DNA of 64,000 nt. Origin: Sphingobium quisquiliarum P25 (GTDB taxonomy: Bacteria; Pseudomonadota; Alphaproteobacteria; Sphingomonadales; Sphingomonadaceae). Position 1 is the first letter of the stretch. The number at the start of each line of letters is the position of its first letter. Below the pieces are notes generated by a model, which searched no databases, was not told the origin of the DNA, and saw nothing but the letters and a program-made list of their open reading frames with translations. The position numbers and the translations under genes are program-made. The DNA lies in NCBI RefSeq assembly GCF_000445065.1, contig NZ_ATHO01000167.1:25552-89551 (forward strand), in the 5' to 3' direction. This document shows positions 10,461 to 19,132 of the stretch, in pieces.

Positions 10461-10705
10461 CAAAAGAGCATGATCGCGGCAAGCGGCCGGTGGCGCGCCG
10501 AACGGGTCCGCATGCGTCCGCGACTCGGAACGGGATTTCCGGATCAACTCAATTACACTTTTATGACAGTTTGAAGAAAAACTGATAAGTAATTGATATT
10601 GACCAAAAGAAAATGCTTTTCGCGTGTGCCTCACTCTCTTGCCCAGATGTCATCCAAGTGAAATAATCATGGCTATATTGGAAAGTTTTTTTCGGGAGAG
10701 GTGAG
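10461..10705. other. Intergenic region, tmRNA 3' side and promoter of next gene
   Basis: No gene is visible here. 10540-10690 is clearly richer in A and T than its neighbours and probably holds the promoter of the small exported protein at 10706, which has a GGGAGAGG ribosome-binding site. Confidence 0.4.
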
Positions 10706-11089
10706 ATGATCAAGCTGATGGCGGTCCTGGGCTTCGCGGCCGCATCCTTGGCGCCGGTCGCCGCATCGGCCGCAGCCGGCGAGGTGGTGGTCGTCGGCGT
10801 GCAGGACGGTGGCCTTGCCGCAGCATCGCTCATGTCCCGCAATTATGAAAGCGCGGCGAAGCGGCTCGCGGCTCCGCGCCCGGACGAAGCCAATGATCCG
10901 GCGCGGCTCATCAACCTGGGCAACGCCTATGCGGGGCTGGGCCGCATGCATGACGCGCAGGAGGCGTATCGTTCGGCGCGCTTCGCCCCGGACATGACGC
11001 TGTCGCTGGCCAATGGCGAGGAAGCGTCGTCGCGCGACATCGCCCGCCGCGCGCTGGGCAGGCTGGAAGCAAGCTACGCCATGCGCTGA
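10706..11089 (+). CDS. Small exported TPR-like protein
   Basis: 127 residues with a clear signal peptide (MIKLMAVLGFAAASLAPVAASA, cleaved after ASA). The body carries one or two helical repeats of TPR type (LINLGNAYAGLGRMHDAQEAYRSA). Probably periplasmic. It lies upstream of the ElpS-like lipoprotein and ends in a strong terminator, so it is its own transcription unit. The partner it binds is unknown. Confidence 0.7.
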   Translation: MIKLMAVLGFAAASLAPVAASAAAGEVVVVGVQDGGLAAASLMSRNYESAAKRLAAPRPDEANDPARLINLGNAYAGLGRMHDAQEAYRSARFAPDMTLSLANGEEASSRDIARRALGRLEASYAMR

Positions 11090-11115
11090 GCATTTCCCGG
11101 CGGAAGTCTTTACAG

Positions 11116-11145
11116 GGGCGCTGTCCGGCGGACAGCGCCCTTTTT
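11116..11145 (+). terminator. Intrinsic terminator
   Basis: A long perfect GC-rich stem (GGGCGCTGTCCG paired with CGGACAGCGCCC) is followed by five T residues, 27 bp after the stop of the TPR-like gene. Confidence 0.9.
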
Positions 11146-11187
11146 CGCGCGCGCCCATTTCATCGGAATGAAAGAAGAGTCTTCAAA

Positions 11188-11238
11188 CTGTCATTTTCAC
11201 GTCTTCATTCCGTCACGGAAGCAAAACGTGCCTGTCAT
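11188..11238 (+). promoter_or_regulatory. Pho-box-like repeats upstream of the ElpS-like gene
   Basis: CTGTCAT at 11188, ACGTCTT at 11199, CCGTCAC at 11210 and a second perfect CTGTCAT at 11232 all lie in the same 11-bp phase. PhoB binds CTGTCAT units repeated every 11 bp. The lipoprotein start is 111 bp downstream. The middle units are only partial matches (4 and 5 of 7). Confidence 0.6.
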
Positions 11239-11348
11239 CTGCCACGCCTAGCTGCGGCTCCTGAGGGCGACAGGGGGCGTTGTCCGATTCGAGTTCCCCT
11301 TGCGCTCCGCACTGCAACTGACCGGAAAAAGCCGGAAGCGGAGACGAC

Positions 11349-12941
11349 ATGGCCAAGATCAACCATATTCAAACCATCCTGATGGCGGGCGTCGCCTGCG
11401 CGGCGCTGAGCGCCTGCGGAGCCGACGACATTGCCTCGCCCGGCGAAGGCGCGATCGTCATTCCGGCGCCCACGCCGACCCCGACGCCCGGCACGCCTAC
11501 GCCGACACCGACTCCGGGATCGGTGACCCCGGCGGCCGAATGCCCGAACATCTCCGGCCCCGCGAAGCTGACGGCGCGCGGTATCATTTCGGACAAGCGC
11601 GGGAATAGCTGGCTGAACTGCGGCCTGCCGCTGCGCTTTACCGAAACCACGACCCTGCCCAAGGCGGCGGGCGTTCTTTACTCGATGCCGGGTCGTGTCG
11701 ATGTCGGCACCGACCAGGGCGCCGCGAGCACGAACAGCGTCGTCACCCTGAACATCGAACCGGGCGTCGTGCTTTTCGCATCGACGGGCAACACCTTCCT
11801 GGCGGTGAACCGCGGCAACAAGATCAACGCGGTCGGCACCCCGACCCAGCCGATCATCTTCACCAGCGAATCGAACGTTCTGGGCAATGTGGACGATCAG
11901 ACCTCTGGCCAGTGGGGCGGCGTCGTCCTGCTCGGCCGTGCGAAGATAACCGACTGTCTCGCGCCCGCCGCAGCCCCAGGCACCGACGCTTGCCAGCGCG
12001 ATACGGAAGGCGCGAGCGGCGCCCTCTACGGCGGCACGAACGATGCCGACAGTTCGGGCCGCATGAGCTATGTCCAGATCCGCTATTCGGGCTTCGTCCT
12101 CTCGGGCTCCAGCGAATTGCAGGGTCTCACCCCATCAGGCGTGGGCACCGGCACGCAGCTTGATCACATCCAGGTCCACAACAGCTCTGACGACGGCATC
12201 GAAATCTTCGGCGGCAGCGTCCACCCGCGTTATCTGGTGCTGACCGGCAATGAAGATGACAATCTGGATACCGATGTCGGCTATCGCGGCACCGTTCAGT
12301 ATCTGCTGAGCGTCCAGCGCGCAAACAACGACATCGGCGACAGCTTCCTTGAAACCGACTCCAACGGTGGCACGGAATCGAACAATGGCGAAGACGTGCT
12401 GCCGCGCCAGTATCTGAAGGTCGCCAACTTCACCTACATCAACCGTTCGACCACGGGCTCCAACGGTTCCGCCATGCTGCTGCGCGGCGGTGCGGACCTG
12501 ACGCTGGTCAACGGCCTGATCGTCAGCCCGAACCAGAGCTGCCTGCGCATCGACGGCACGCCTACCGTGCGCGACGCCGATACGGCGCTGGAGGATGTAG
12601 GCAAGCCGCGCTACATCTCCGTGGCGATGCAGTGCTCCAGCACGCCCTACAAGGGCAGCCGCGGCGTGACCGCCGCTGTCGTCCAGTCGATCTTCGAAGC
12701 CGGTCCGAACAGCACGATCAACTACACCCCGTCGCTGAGCAGCCTGTTCATCAACGGCGCGACGGAAACGGCCCTGACCGCGACCGATCCCAAGACGATC
12801 GACCCGGCCTTCACCACGACCAACTATGTGGGCGCGGTCAAGGACAGCACCGACACCTGGTATGCCGGTTGGACCTGCAACTCTGTCACGGCAAGCTTTG
12901 GCAGCGCCAGCGGCAACTGCACGGACATCCCGACCACCTGA
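11349..12941 (+). CDS. Extracellular lipoprotein, ElpS-like, probable type II secretion substrate
   Basis: 530-residue lipoprotein: signal peptide with lipobox LSAC (Cys23), then a Pro-Thr linker (repeated PTPTP/TPTPG), then a large domain whose repeated Gly, Val and Asn pattern suggests a right-handed beta-helix. It has paired cysteines. In Caulobacter crescentus the lipoprotein ElpS is encoded beside the gsp genes and secreted by T2SS on phosphate starvation; this gene has the same kind of neighbour and upstream Pho-box-like repeats. The ElpS relation is inferred from layout and class, not from an alignment. Confidence 0.7.
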   Translation: MAKINHIQTILMAGVACAALSACGADDIASPGEGAIVIPAPTPTPTPGTPTPTPTPGSVTPAAECPNISGPAKLTARGIISDKRGNSWLNCGLPLRFTETTTLPKAAGVLYSMPGRVDVGTDQGAASTNSVVTLNIEPGVVLFASTGNTFLAVNRGNKINAVGTPTQPIIFTSESNVLGNVDDQTSGQWGGVVLLGRAKITDCLAPAAAPGTDACQRDTEGASGALYGGTNDADSSGRMSYVQIRYSGFVLSGSSELQGLTPSGVGTGTQLDHIQVHNSSDDGIEIFGGSVHPRYLVLTGNEDDNLDTDVGYRGTVQYLLSVQRANNDIGDSFLETDSNGGTESNNGEDVLPRQYLKVANFTYINRSTTGSNGSAMLLRGGADLTLVNGLIVSPNQSCLRIDGTPTVRDADTALEDVGKPRYISVAMQCSSTPYKGSRGVTAAVVQSIFEAGPNSTINYTPSLSSLFINGATETALTATDPKTIDPAFTTTNYVGAVKDSTDTWYAGWTCNSVTASFGSASGNCTDIPTT

Positions 12942-12961
12942 TCCTGACCTGACCTCAACAG

Positions 12962-12995
12962 GGGCGGGGGAGCGTTTACCGGCGCTTCTCCGCCC
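12962..12995 (+). terminator. Hairpin between lipoprotein and TonB receptor genes
   Basis: GGGCGGGGGAGCG at 12962-12974 pairs with CGCTTCTCCGCCC at 12983-12995, with a wobble and a mismatch allowed, followed by TCTTT. It may be a leaky terminator or a stabiliser that lets the lipoprotein be expressed more than the receptor. Confidence 0.45.
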
Positions 12996-13033
12996 TCTTT
13001 GCGAAGAATTTCATCCCAAGGGGGACCCTTAGC

Positions 13034-15724
13034 ATGTCGAAGCCGCTCAGCCTGGCGCGCCTGCTCCTGATTTCCACCGCGCTGTCCGCTCCGGCGGCGA
13101 TGGCGCAGACCGCAACTGCTCCAGCCGACTCCGCCCCGACCTCCGGCGTGCCCAGCGCTTCCGAAGAGGCCGACGCGCAGAGCGGCAATGTAGACGTGTC
13201 GATCCCCGGCTCAGACATCGTCGTCACGGGCCGCCGCACCAGCAACGTGTCGCAGGCTGCGCCGCAGGTCGTGAACGTCCTGTCCGCCGCCGACATCAAG
13301 CGCACGGGCGAAGGCGACATCGCCGGATCGCTCCAGCGCGTGACGGGCCTTTCGGTCGTTTCGGGCGGCTATGTCTATGTGCGCGGCCTTGGCGACCGCT
13401 ACTCGTCCGCATTGCTGAACGGGTCGCCCCTGCCCAGCCCCGAACCGCTCAAGCGCGTCGTTCCGCTCGACATCTTTCCGACCAGCGTGATCGCTTCGAC
13501 GCTGGTGCAGAAAAGCTATTCGGCGAACTTCCCCGGCGAGTTCGGCGGCGGCGTCATCAACCTGACGACCAAGGCGATCCCGGTCGAAAGCTATCTGGAA
13601 ATCGGCCTTGGCAGCTCCGCCAATACCGAGACTTCGGGGCAGCTTGGCTATACCCATTATGGCAGCAAGTCGGACTGGACCGGCTTTGACGACGGCACGC
13701 GCGACGTGCCCGGCCTGCTGGCGGGCGCGATCGGCAGCGGCACGCCTTTCTCCAACATGCCGCGCGCGGACCTGCGCGCCATCGCCATGCAGTTCCAGAA
13801 CAGCAATACATCGGTGGTGCAGCGGACCAACAGCCTGCCGTTCAACTTTTCCGCATCGCTGAACGGCGGCACGGCGTTCGACGTGGGCAGCGATGGCCGC
13901 TTCGGCGTGCTGGCCACCGCGTCCTACAGCAACAAGTGGCGGACGCGCGAAAACCTGCAACAGGCGTCGCTTGATGTCGCCGCGGGCGCTGGCCGGAACT
14001 ATAATCAGGTCAGCACCGAAAATGAGGTGACGGTGAACGGCCTGCTGGGCTTTGGCCTTGAACTTGGCGACCAGAAGATGCGCTGGACCAACCTGTACAT
14101 TCGCGACACGCTGAAGCGCAGCGCGCTGGCGATCGGCCAGAATGACGGGCAGATCCAGGGCGCGGACTATCTCAACCAGCAGACCGGCTGGTATGAGCGG
14201 CAACTGATCGACACCCAGTTCGTCGGCGAGTTCAAGCTGGGCGAGGCGATGAGCCTGGACGTGCGCGGCGGCTATGCCAATTCGCAGCGGGAAGCGCCCT
14301 ATGAGCGCGAGTTCGAATATGTCCGCACCAACCGTGACCTGGCGACCGATCCGGTGGGCGACCGCTTCGTCAATGCGCTCAACCGCCAGCGCGGCGACGC
14401 GTCCGTCACCTTCAGCGACCTGAACGAGGACCTGTGGTCGGCGGGCGTGGACCTGAGCTACAAATTCTCGCCTGACCTGACGGCGAGCGTCGGTTATGCG
14501 TTCAGCGATACGAAGCGCACCTCTTCGCGTTACGAGTTCCATTTCGACGCCACCAATCTGCCGGTGCCGGTGCAGCAGTTGCGCCCCGACTATCTGCTGT
14601 CGGACGCGTCGATCCAGTTGTTCGACATCAGCCTGCTGGAATTTTCCGGCAACTATCCGGTCTATGACGCGGCGCTGCGCACCCATGCGGGCTATGCGCA
14701 GGTGAAGGCATCGGTGATGCCGGGCCTGTCCTTCGACGCGGGCGTCCGGTATGAAAAGGGCCGCCAGTCGGTGACGGGCGTCGACGTCTACAATACGGGC
14801 GTGACGCCGTTCAACCAGATCCGCAAGGATTACTGGCTGCCCGCCCTGACGGTGACGGTGGAAGCGGCGAAGGGGTTGCAGTTCCGCCTGAGCGGATCGA
14901 AGACCATCGCGCGCCCGCAGTTCCGCGAACTGATCGCGCAGCCCTATCTGGATACGGAATCGAACCGCTTCTATCGCGGCAACCCCTATTTGCGGGACAG
15001 CGAGCTGTGGAACGCAGACCTGCGCGCCGAATGGTATATGGGGCGTGAGGAAAGGCTGACGGCCGCGGCCTTCTACAAGAAGATCAAGAACCCGATCGAA
15101 ACCTTCACCACCATCACCGATACCTATGCGGTGACGACCAGCTTCGCCAACGCTCCAGAGGCGCAGCTATATGGCGTGGAGTTCGAGGCGCAGAAATATC
15201 TGCCGCTCGATCGCTGGTCGGATTCGCCCTTCTTCCAGAGCCGCCGGATCGTGCTGATCGGCAACTATACCTACACCCAGTCCGAACTGAAGGTGAGCGA
15301 CGGCGACACGACCATCCCCTACAGCTATACGACGGGTCCTCTGCCTGCGGCGTCCGACTATTTCGTCGACGGCGCGCCGCTGACCGGCCAGTCGGACCAT
15401 CTGGTGAACTTCCAGATCGGGCTGGAGGACATGGACAAGCTGTCGCAGCAGACGCTGCTGCTGACCTATGCCAGCCCGCGCGTCACCAGCCGCGGCCCCA
15501 ACCTTCAGCCCGACATCAAGGAAAAGCCCGGCCTGACGCTGGATTTCGTCGCGCGGCAGGCGGTCCTGCTGCCCGGCGGCATCAACAGCGAGTTCAAGTT
15601 CGAGGCGCGGAACATCACCGGCCGCAAATATCAGGAGTTCCAGGAAGCGGGCGGGAACAAGGTGTTCTACAACCGCTACAAGATCGGAACGACGATCGCG
15701 GCGTCGATGACGGTCGCCTTCTGA
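13034..15724 (+). CDS. TonB-dependent outer-membrane receptor
   Basis: 896 residues. A signal peptide ends at AMAQ, and a TonB-box-like stretch SDIVVTGRR follows near residue 60. The plug domain contains YVRGLGDRYSSALLNG and GEFGGGVINLTTK. The long beta-barrel ends in phenylalanine (SMTVAF), the signal for barrel assembly. It follows the ElpS-like lipoprotein by 92 bp and may import what the secreted protein releases. The substrate is not known; a link with phosphate or phosphorylated compounds is inferred only from the Pho-like boxes upstream. Confidence 0.88.
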   Translation: MSKPLSLARLLLISTALSAPAAMAQTATAPADSAPTSGVPSASEEADAQSGNVDVSIPGSDIVVTGRRTSNVSQAAPQVVNVLSAADIKRTGEGDIAGSLQRVTGLSVVSGGYVYVRGLGDRYSSALLNGSPLPSPEPLKRVVPLDIFPTSVIASTLVQKSYSANFPGEFGGGVINLTTKAIPVESYLEIGLGSSANTETSGQLGYTHYGSKSDWTGFDDGTRDVPGLLAGAIGSGTPFSNMPRADLRAIAMQFQNSNTSVVQRTNSLPFNFSASLNGGTAFDVGSDGRFGVLATASYSNKWRTRENLQQASLDVAAGAGRNYNQVSTENEVTVNGLLGFGLELGDQKMRWTNLYIRDTLKRSALAIGQNDGQIQGADYLNQQTGWYERQLIDTQFVGEFKLGEAMSLDVRGGYANSQREAPYEREFEYVRTNRDLATDPVGDRFVNALNRQRGDASVTFSDLNEDLWSAGVDLSYKFSPDLTASVGYAFSDTKRTSSRYEFHFDATNLPVPVQQLRPDYLLSDASIQLFDISLLEFSGNYPVYDAALRTHAGYAQVKASVMPGLSFDAGVRYEKGRQSVTGVDVYNTGVTPFNQIRKDYWLPALTVTVEAAKGLQFRLSGSKTIARPQFRELIAQPYLDTESNRFYRGNPYLRDSELWNADLRAEWYMGREERLTAAAFYKKIKNPIETFTTITDTYAVTTSFANAPEAQLYGVEFEAQKYLPLDRWSDSPFFQSRRIVLIGNYTYTQSELKVSDGDTTIPYSYTTGPLPAASDYFVDGAPLTGQSDHLVNFQIGLEDMDKLSQQTLLLTYASPRVTSRGPNLQPDIKEKPGLTLDFVARQAVLLPGGINSEFKFEARNITGRKYQEFQEAGGNKVFYNRYKIGTTIAASMTVAF

Positions 15725-15749
15725 CCTGACATCCGGCGTGGCCAGGCGA

Positions 15750-15790
15750 ACGGCCGGTCCGTCCAGCACGGACCGGCCGTTTCGTATTTT
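15750..15790 (+). terminator. Intrinsic terminator after the TonB receptor
   Basis: A 13-bp perfect stem (ACGGCCGGTCCGT and its complement) with a 5-base loop is followed by TTCGTATTTT. Confidence 0.8.
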
Positions 15791-15852
15791 ACGGATGTTC
15801 AGGCGCTGGCCCCGTCTATACTAGGAATGGCGGACAAAGCGGAGGCGAGGGC

Positions 15853-17295
15853 GTGAACGAGGAAGTCGAGCTGAAGCTGGAATTGCCCCGCGACGCCGTG
15901 GAGGCTTTCGAGCGATCGGCGCTGATCCCCGGCGAAGGGGACAGGGCGGAACTGAACGCCATCTATTTCGACACGCCCGGCAGCGCCTTGCGCGCCCTGG
16001 GCTACAGCCTGCGCATCCGCCGGTCGGGCGGCAAGCGCATCCAGACGGTGAAGGCCGATCATGGGGAAAGCGGCGGCGGCCTGTTCGCGCGGGGCGAATG
16101 GGAAATGCCGGTGAAGGACGACCAGCCGGTGATCGACACGCGCACGCCGTTGCCATCGGCCCTGGGCGATGCGGCGGACCTGATCGCGCCCGCCTTCCAT
16201 GTCGATGTGGAGCGCCGGACATGGATGGTGGAGGAGCAGGGCGCGCGCGCCGAAATGGTGCTGGACAAGGGCGTGGTCCGCGCTGGCGATCGCGAAGCGC
16301 CGGTCTGCGAGATCGAACTGGAATTGAAGGAAGGGGAGGCGTCCGCCCTGTTCGCGCTGGCCCGCCGCATCGAAGCGGCCGCGCCGGTGCGGCTGGGGAT
16401 AGAGGCGAAGTCGGAGCGCGGCTATCGCCTGCTGGGAGCCGCCCCCGCTTCGTTCAAGGCCGAGCCGGTGACATTGAAGCCCGGCAGCAGTCCGCAAGAG
16501 GCGTTCAGGACCATCGCCCGCGCCTGCCTGCGGCATTACCGGCTGAACGAGAATCTGCTGCTGGACCATTATGATCCGCAGGCGCTGCATCAGGCGCGGG
16601 TCGCGGTAAGGCGGCTGCGATCTGCGCTGACGCTGTTCAAGCCGATCCTGCCGGACCAGAATGCCGTCCGCTTTCAGGACGAGCTTCGCTGGCTGGCGCG
16701 GGAATTGGGCGAGGCGCGCGACCTGGACGTGCTGATCGACAGCATCGCGCCTGGCCCCTTGCACGACCGGATCGAAGCCGCGCGGCAGCAGGCGCATGCC
16801 GATATATTGAAAATGCTGGAGTCCCGCCGGGTGCGGGGCCTGATGATCGACTTTGCCGAATGGCTGACGCTGAATGCCGCGCCGTCAGGCGGCGGGGAAT
16901 CGGCGAAGGCGTTCGCGGCGGAGCGGTTGCGGCATTTCTACCGCTGGGTGGTGAAGCATGGCCGCGACATGGCGGAACTGGACGACGAGCATCGCCATGC
17001 CGTGCGCAAGAAGGCGAAGAAGCTGCGCTACGCGTCGGAATTTTTCGCCAGCCTGTTCAGCGAAGGCAAGAAGGATCGCAAGCGGCATGCCGATTTCATC
17101 AAGGCGCTGGAGGCGTTGCAGGACAGGCTGGGCGCGTTGAACGACATGGCCAGCATGGCGGGGTTGCTGGCGAAGCATGGCGTGGAGGCCGGGGAGCAGG
17201 CGGTGGAGCCTGCGGGCAAGGACAAGAAGAAGCTGATCAAGGCGGCGGCGAAGGCGCATGACAAGCTGGCCGATGCGCGGCCTTTTTGGAGTTGA
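15853..17295 (+). CDS. CYTH-CHAD protein, inorganic (poly/tri)phosphatase type
   Basis: 480 residues. The N-terminal CYTH domain has the diagnostic ExExK at Glu4-Glu6-Lys8 and further acidic and basic residues of a triphosphate tunnel (residues 1-200). The C-terminal CHAD domain starts near residue 215 with conserved His pairs (HYRLNENLLL, HQARVAVRRLRSAL, HAVRKKAKKLRYASEF). CYTH enzymes hydrolyse triphosphate or similar; CHAD domains bind polyphosphate. The start is GTG with GGAGGCGAG upstream. Its place beside a Pho-type locus fits phosphate metabolism. Confidence 0.88.
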   Translation: MNEEVELKLELPRDAVEAFERSALIPGEGDRAELNAIYFDTPGSALRALGYSLRIRRSGGKRIQTVKADHGESGGGLFARGEWEMPVKDDQPVIDTRTPLPSALGDAADLIAPAFHVDVERRTWMVEEQGARAEMVLDKGVVRAGDREAPVCEIELELKEGEASALFALARRIEAAAPVRLGIEAKSERGYRLLGAAPASFKAEPVTLKPGSSPQEAFRTIARACLRHYRLNENLLLDHYDPQALHQARVAVRRLRSALTLFKPILPDQNAVRFQDELRWLARELGEARDLDVLIDSIAPGPLHDRIEAARQQAHADILKMLESRRVRGLMIDFAEWLTLNAAPSGGGESAKAFAAERLRHFYRWVVKHGRDMAELDDEHRHAVRKKAKKLRYASEFFASLFSEGKKDRKRHADFIKALEALQDRLGALNDMASMAGLLAKHGVEAGEQAVEPAGKDKKKLIKAAAKAHDKLADARPFWS

Positions 17296-17313
17296 GCGCC
17301 GGGATTTAAGCTA

Positions 17314-17340
17314 CTTCCGTTCGCCCTGAGCTTGTCGAAG
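17314..17340. repeat. Dispersed sphingomonad-type intergenic repeat
   Basis: The stretch contains CGTTCGCCCTGAGCTTG then TCGAAG, an element also seen in variant form at 21341-21435 and inside gspG at 24220-24294. In this copy the second arm is only weakly present downstream (GCGGCTCGACAAACT near 17390). The gap 17296-17470 holds no gene. Confidence 0.6.
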
Positions 17341-17470
17341 CCTTTCTCATTTATTCAAGGAAGGTGTGCCGTTGGCTGAAGCCGTCCTGCGGCTCGACAA
17401 ACTTACGGCGACTGAAATCTGAGGTGCTGCGAGTAGAGGTGTCATGGCCCTCAAGGGGCGCTTCGCATCC

Positions 17471-18118
17471 TCATGCCCAGGGGCGTTCGCGATACCATTT
17501 GGTGATGATGTGCTTGACGCCGCTGCGCACTTTCATGCCGTGGTGCATGCTGGCGTCGTTGCATCGCCCGGCATCGGTGCGGTTGTTCCAGGCGAGCAGC
17601 TTTCCGGTTTCGGGCTGCACCGTCTTGCCGATCCTGACGAAGCGGGTCGCGCCGCCTGCCGCGGGCTGGTTGAGATAGACCATCAGCGTCCAGGTGCGGT
17701 TGCCCGCCACCGAACAATAGCGGGGATAGTCGGCCCCGGCCGGATCGAAGAAATCGGTATGCGCCTTGAATTCCTGACCCACGCCGTAGCGCTGGCCCTG
17801 AATCGGTTCGCCATAGGCGGGGTCGATTCCGGCAAAGGCGGCGAGGCGGGCGTCGATCTGCGCCACGAAGGGATCGGCCATGTCGAGGTCGCAGGTCTCG
17901 CTGGTGCGGAAAGCATTATCGCCATTGGCGTCGGCGATGGTGGAGGGGCGGCGCCTGTCCTCTATCCGGCCGATCAGGGCGGCGCATTCGTCCGGCGACA
18001 GGAACTGGCGCTGAATGAATAATGTGAGATCGCGGCTGGGCACGCGCTGAACACGGGGATGCGCCGCGATCCAGGCGGGATCGGCGTCAGGCGCGACGGG
18101 CGTTTGATCGGACAACAT
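17471..18118 (-). CDS. 2-oxoglutarate/Fe(II) dioxygenase, prolyl 4-hydroxylase type
   Basis: 215 residues with a double-stranded beta-helix core. Iron ligands are His120-x-Asp122 (in KAHTDFF) and a distal His at 192 or 193 (SMHHGMKV), with Lys202 (GVKHIITKW) placed to bind 2-oxoglutarate. This matches the P4Hc family, which hydroxylates prolines or other side chains. It is divergent from gspC and the Pho-box-like repeats lie in the shared 177-bp gap, so the two may be co-regulated. The ElpS-like lipoprotein has a proline-rich linker, a possible but untested target. Confidence 0.85.
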   Translation of the reverse strand: MLSDQTPVAPDADPAWIAAHPRVQRVPSRDLTLFIQRQFLSPDECAALIGRIEDRRRPSTIADANGDNAFRTSETCDLDMADPFVAQIDARLAAFAGIDPAYGEPIQGQRYGVGQEFKAHTDFFDPAGADYPRYCSVAGNRTWTLMVYLNQPAAGGATRFVRIGKTVQPETGKLLAWNNRTDAGRCNDASMHHGMKVRSGVKHIITKWYRERPWA

Positions 18119-18220
18119 GGAAAGCTTTTTCGCCGGGAGAACCTTGAAAGCGGCGTCACGCTATCGCCCGGCGCGGGAAAAGCAAGCATCGTCGCTTCCG
18201 CTTTGCCTGCTGTAATATTA

Positions 18221-18249
18221 CAGTCACATAACTGTCATTCGACGGTCAA
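18221..18249 (+). promoter_or_regulatory. Pho-box-like repeats upstream of the gsp operon
   Basis: CAGTCAC at 18221, a perfect CTGTCAT at 18232 and CGGTCAA at 18243 are separated by four-base spacers, so they repeat exactly every 11 bp. This matches the PhoB consensus CTGTCAT-N4-CTGTCAT well (5, 7 and 5 of 7). gspC starts 47 bp downstream. Confidence 0.72.
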
Positions 18250-18295
18250 AACAGTTTTCTAGCAGGCGCGTGCAGCAAGGGGGACGAGCGGGTTC

Positions 18296-19132
18296 ATGCG
18301 GGTGCCATTCGCCGACAATATTGGGGGTTGGGGCAGTCGCCTGAAACCCATCAACTGGCTGGCGGTGGCGGAAAAGCTGCTGCTCGCCATCCTCGTCCTG
18401 CAATGCGTCCGGCTGATCTGGGCGGTGTTGACGCCGGTGGGCAGCTTTGGCCCCTGGGCCGGGCGGCAGGCGGAGTTTCCGAGCGTTCAGGCGCGGCAGG
18501 CGCTGTTTTCCAGTTTCGATCCGTTCAATCGCGGCGTTCCGGCGCAGGCGGCGGGCGGAGGCGTCGTCACCTCGCTGGCGCTGACGGTCTATGGCATCCG
18601 CCTGAACGAAGGGTCGGGCCTTGGTTCCGCCATCGTCGCCGGGCCGGACGGCGTGCAGAACAGCTATGCGGTGGGCGATGAGATCATGCCCGGCGTGGTG
18701 CTGAAAGGCGTGGCGTTCGACCATATCACGATCGACCGGGGCGGGGCGGAGGAGCAGGTGTTCCTGGACCAGTCGCAGCCGCCGCCTGATGCGCCAGCGC
18801 CAGCCGGACCGGCCGGAGGCGGAGCCTCTCCTGCGGGGGTGGCGGGGATCGACAATCCCACGGCGGACGGCTTGAAGCGTGACATCGGCTTTACCCCCCG
18901 GCTGCAAAATGGCCGCGTGACAGGGCTGATCCTGTCCGCCAAAGGGCCGGCATTCCAGAATGCCGGATTCCAGCCCGGCGACGTCATCACCCAGGTCGAT
19001 GGGCAGCCGGTGGGTTCGGCCAGCGATCTTCAGGCGCTGCAAGGCAAGATCATGCCGGGCGCGCGCGTTTCCCTCATGGTCGAACGGGGCGCTGGCCTCG
19101 CCACGATCAACCTGACCTTGCAAGGCCAATGA
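18296..19132 (+). CDS. gspC: Type II secretion protein C
   Basis: 278-residue inner-membrane clamp protein. A cytoplasmic N-terminus and one membrane helix (about residues 25-47) come first. Next is the periplasmic homology region (SLALTVYGIRLNEG, SAIVAGPDGVQNSYAVGD) that contacts the secretin, then a Pro/Gly linker. A C-terminal PDZ domain (FQNAGFQPGDVITQVDGQPV) probably selects substrates. The first gene of the operon, it overlaps gspD by four bases (ATGA). Confidence 0.93.
   Translation: MRVPFADNIGGWGSRLKPINWLAVAEKLLLAILVLQCVRLIWAVLTPVGSFGPWAGRQAEFPSVQARQALFSSFDPFNRGVPAQAAGGGVVTSLALTVYGIRLNEGSGLGSAIVAGPDGVQNSYAVGDEIMPGVVLKGVAFDHITIDRGGAEEQVFLDQSQPPPDAPAPAGPAGGGASPAGVAGIDNPTADGLKRDIGFTPRLQNGRVTGLILSAKGPAFQNAGFQPGDVITQVDGQPVGSASDLQALQGKIMPGARVSLMVERGAGLATINLTLQGQ

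Noticed and set aside
10563..10569. Single ATGACAG (reverse CTGTCAT) upstream of the TPR-like gene, a possible Pho site
   Set aside because: No second unit at 11-bp spacing on either side.
13211..14686. 491-codon minus-strand frame
   Set aside because: Antisense to the TonB receptor, which has clear signal, plug and barrel features.
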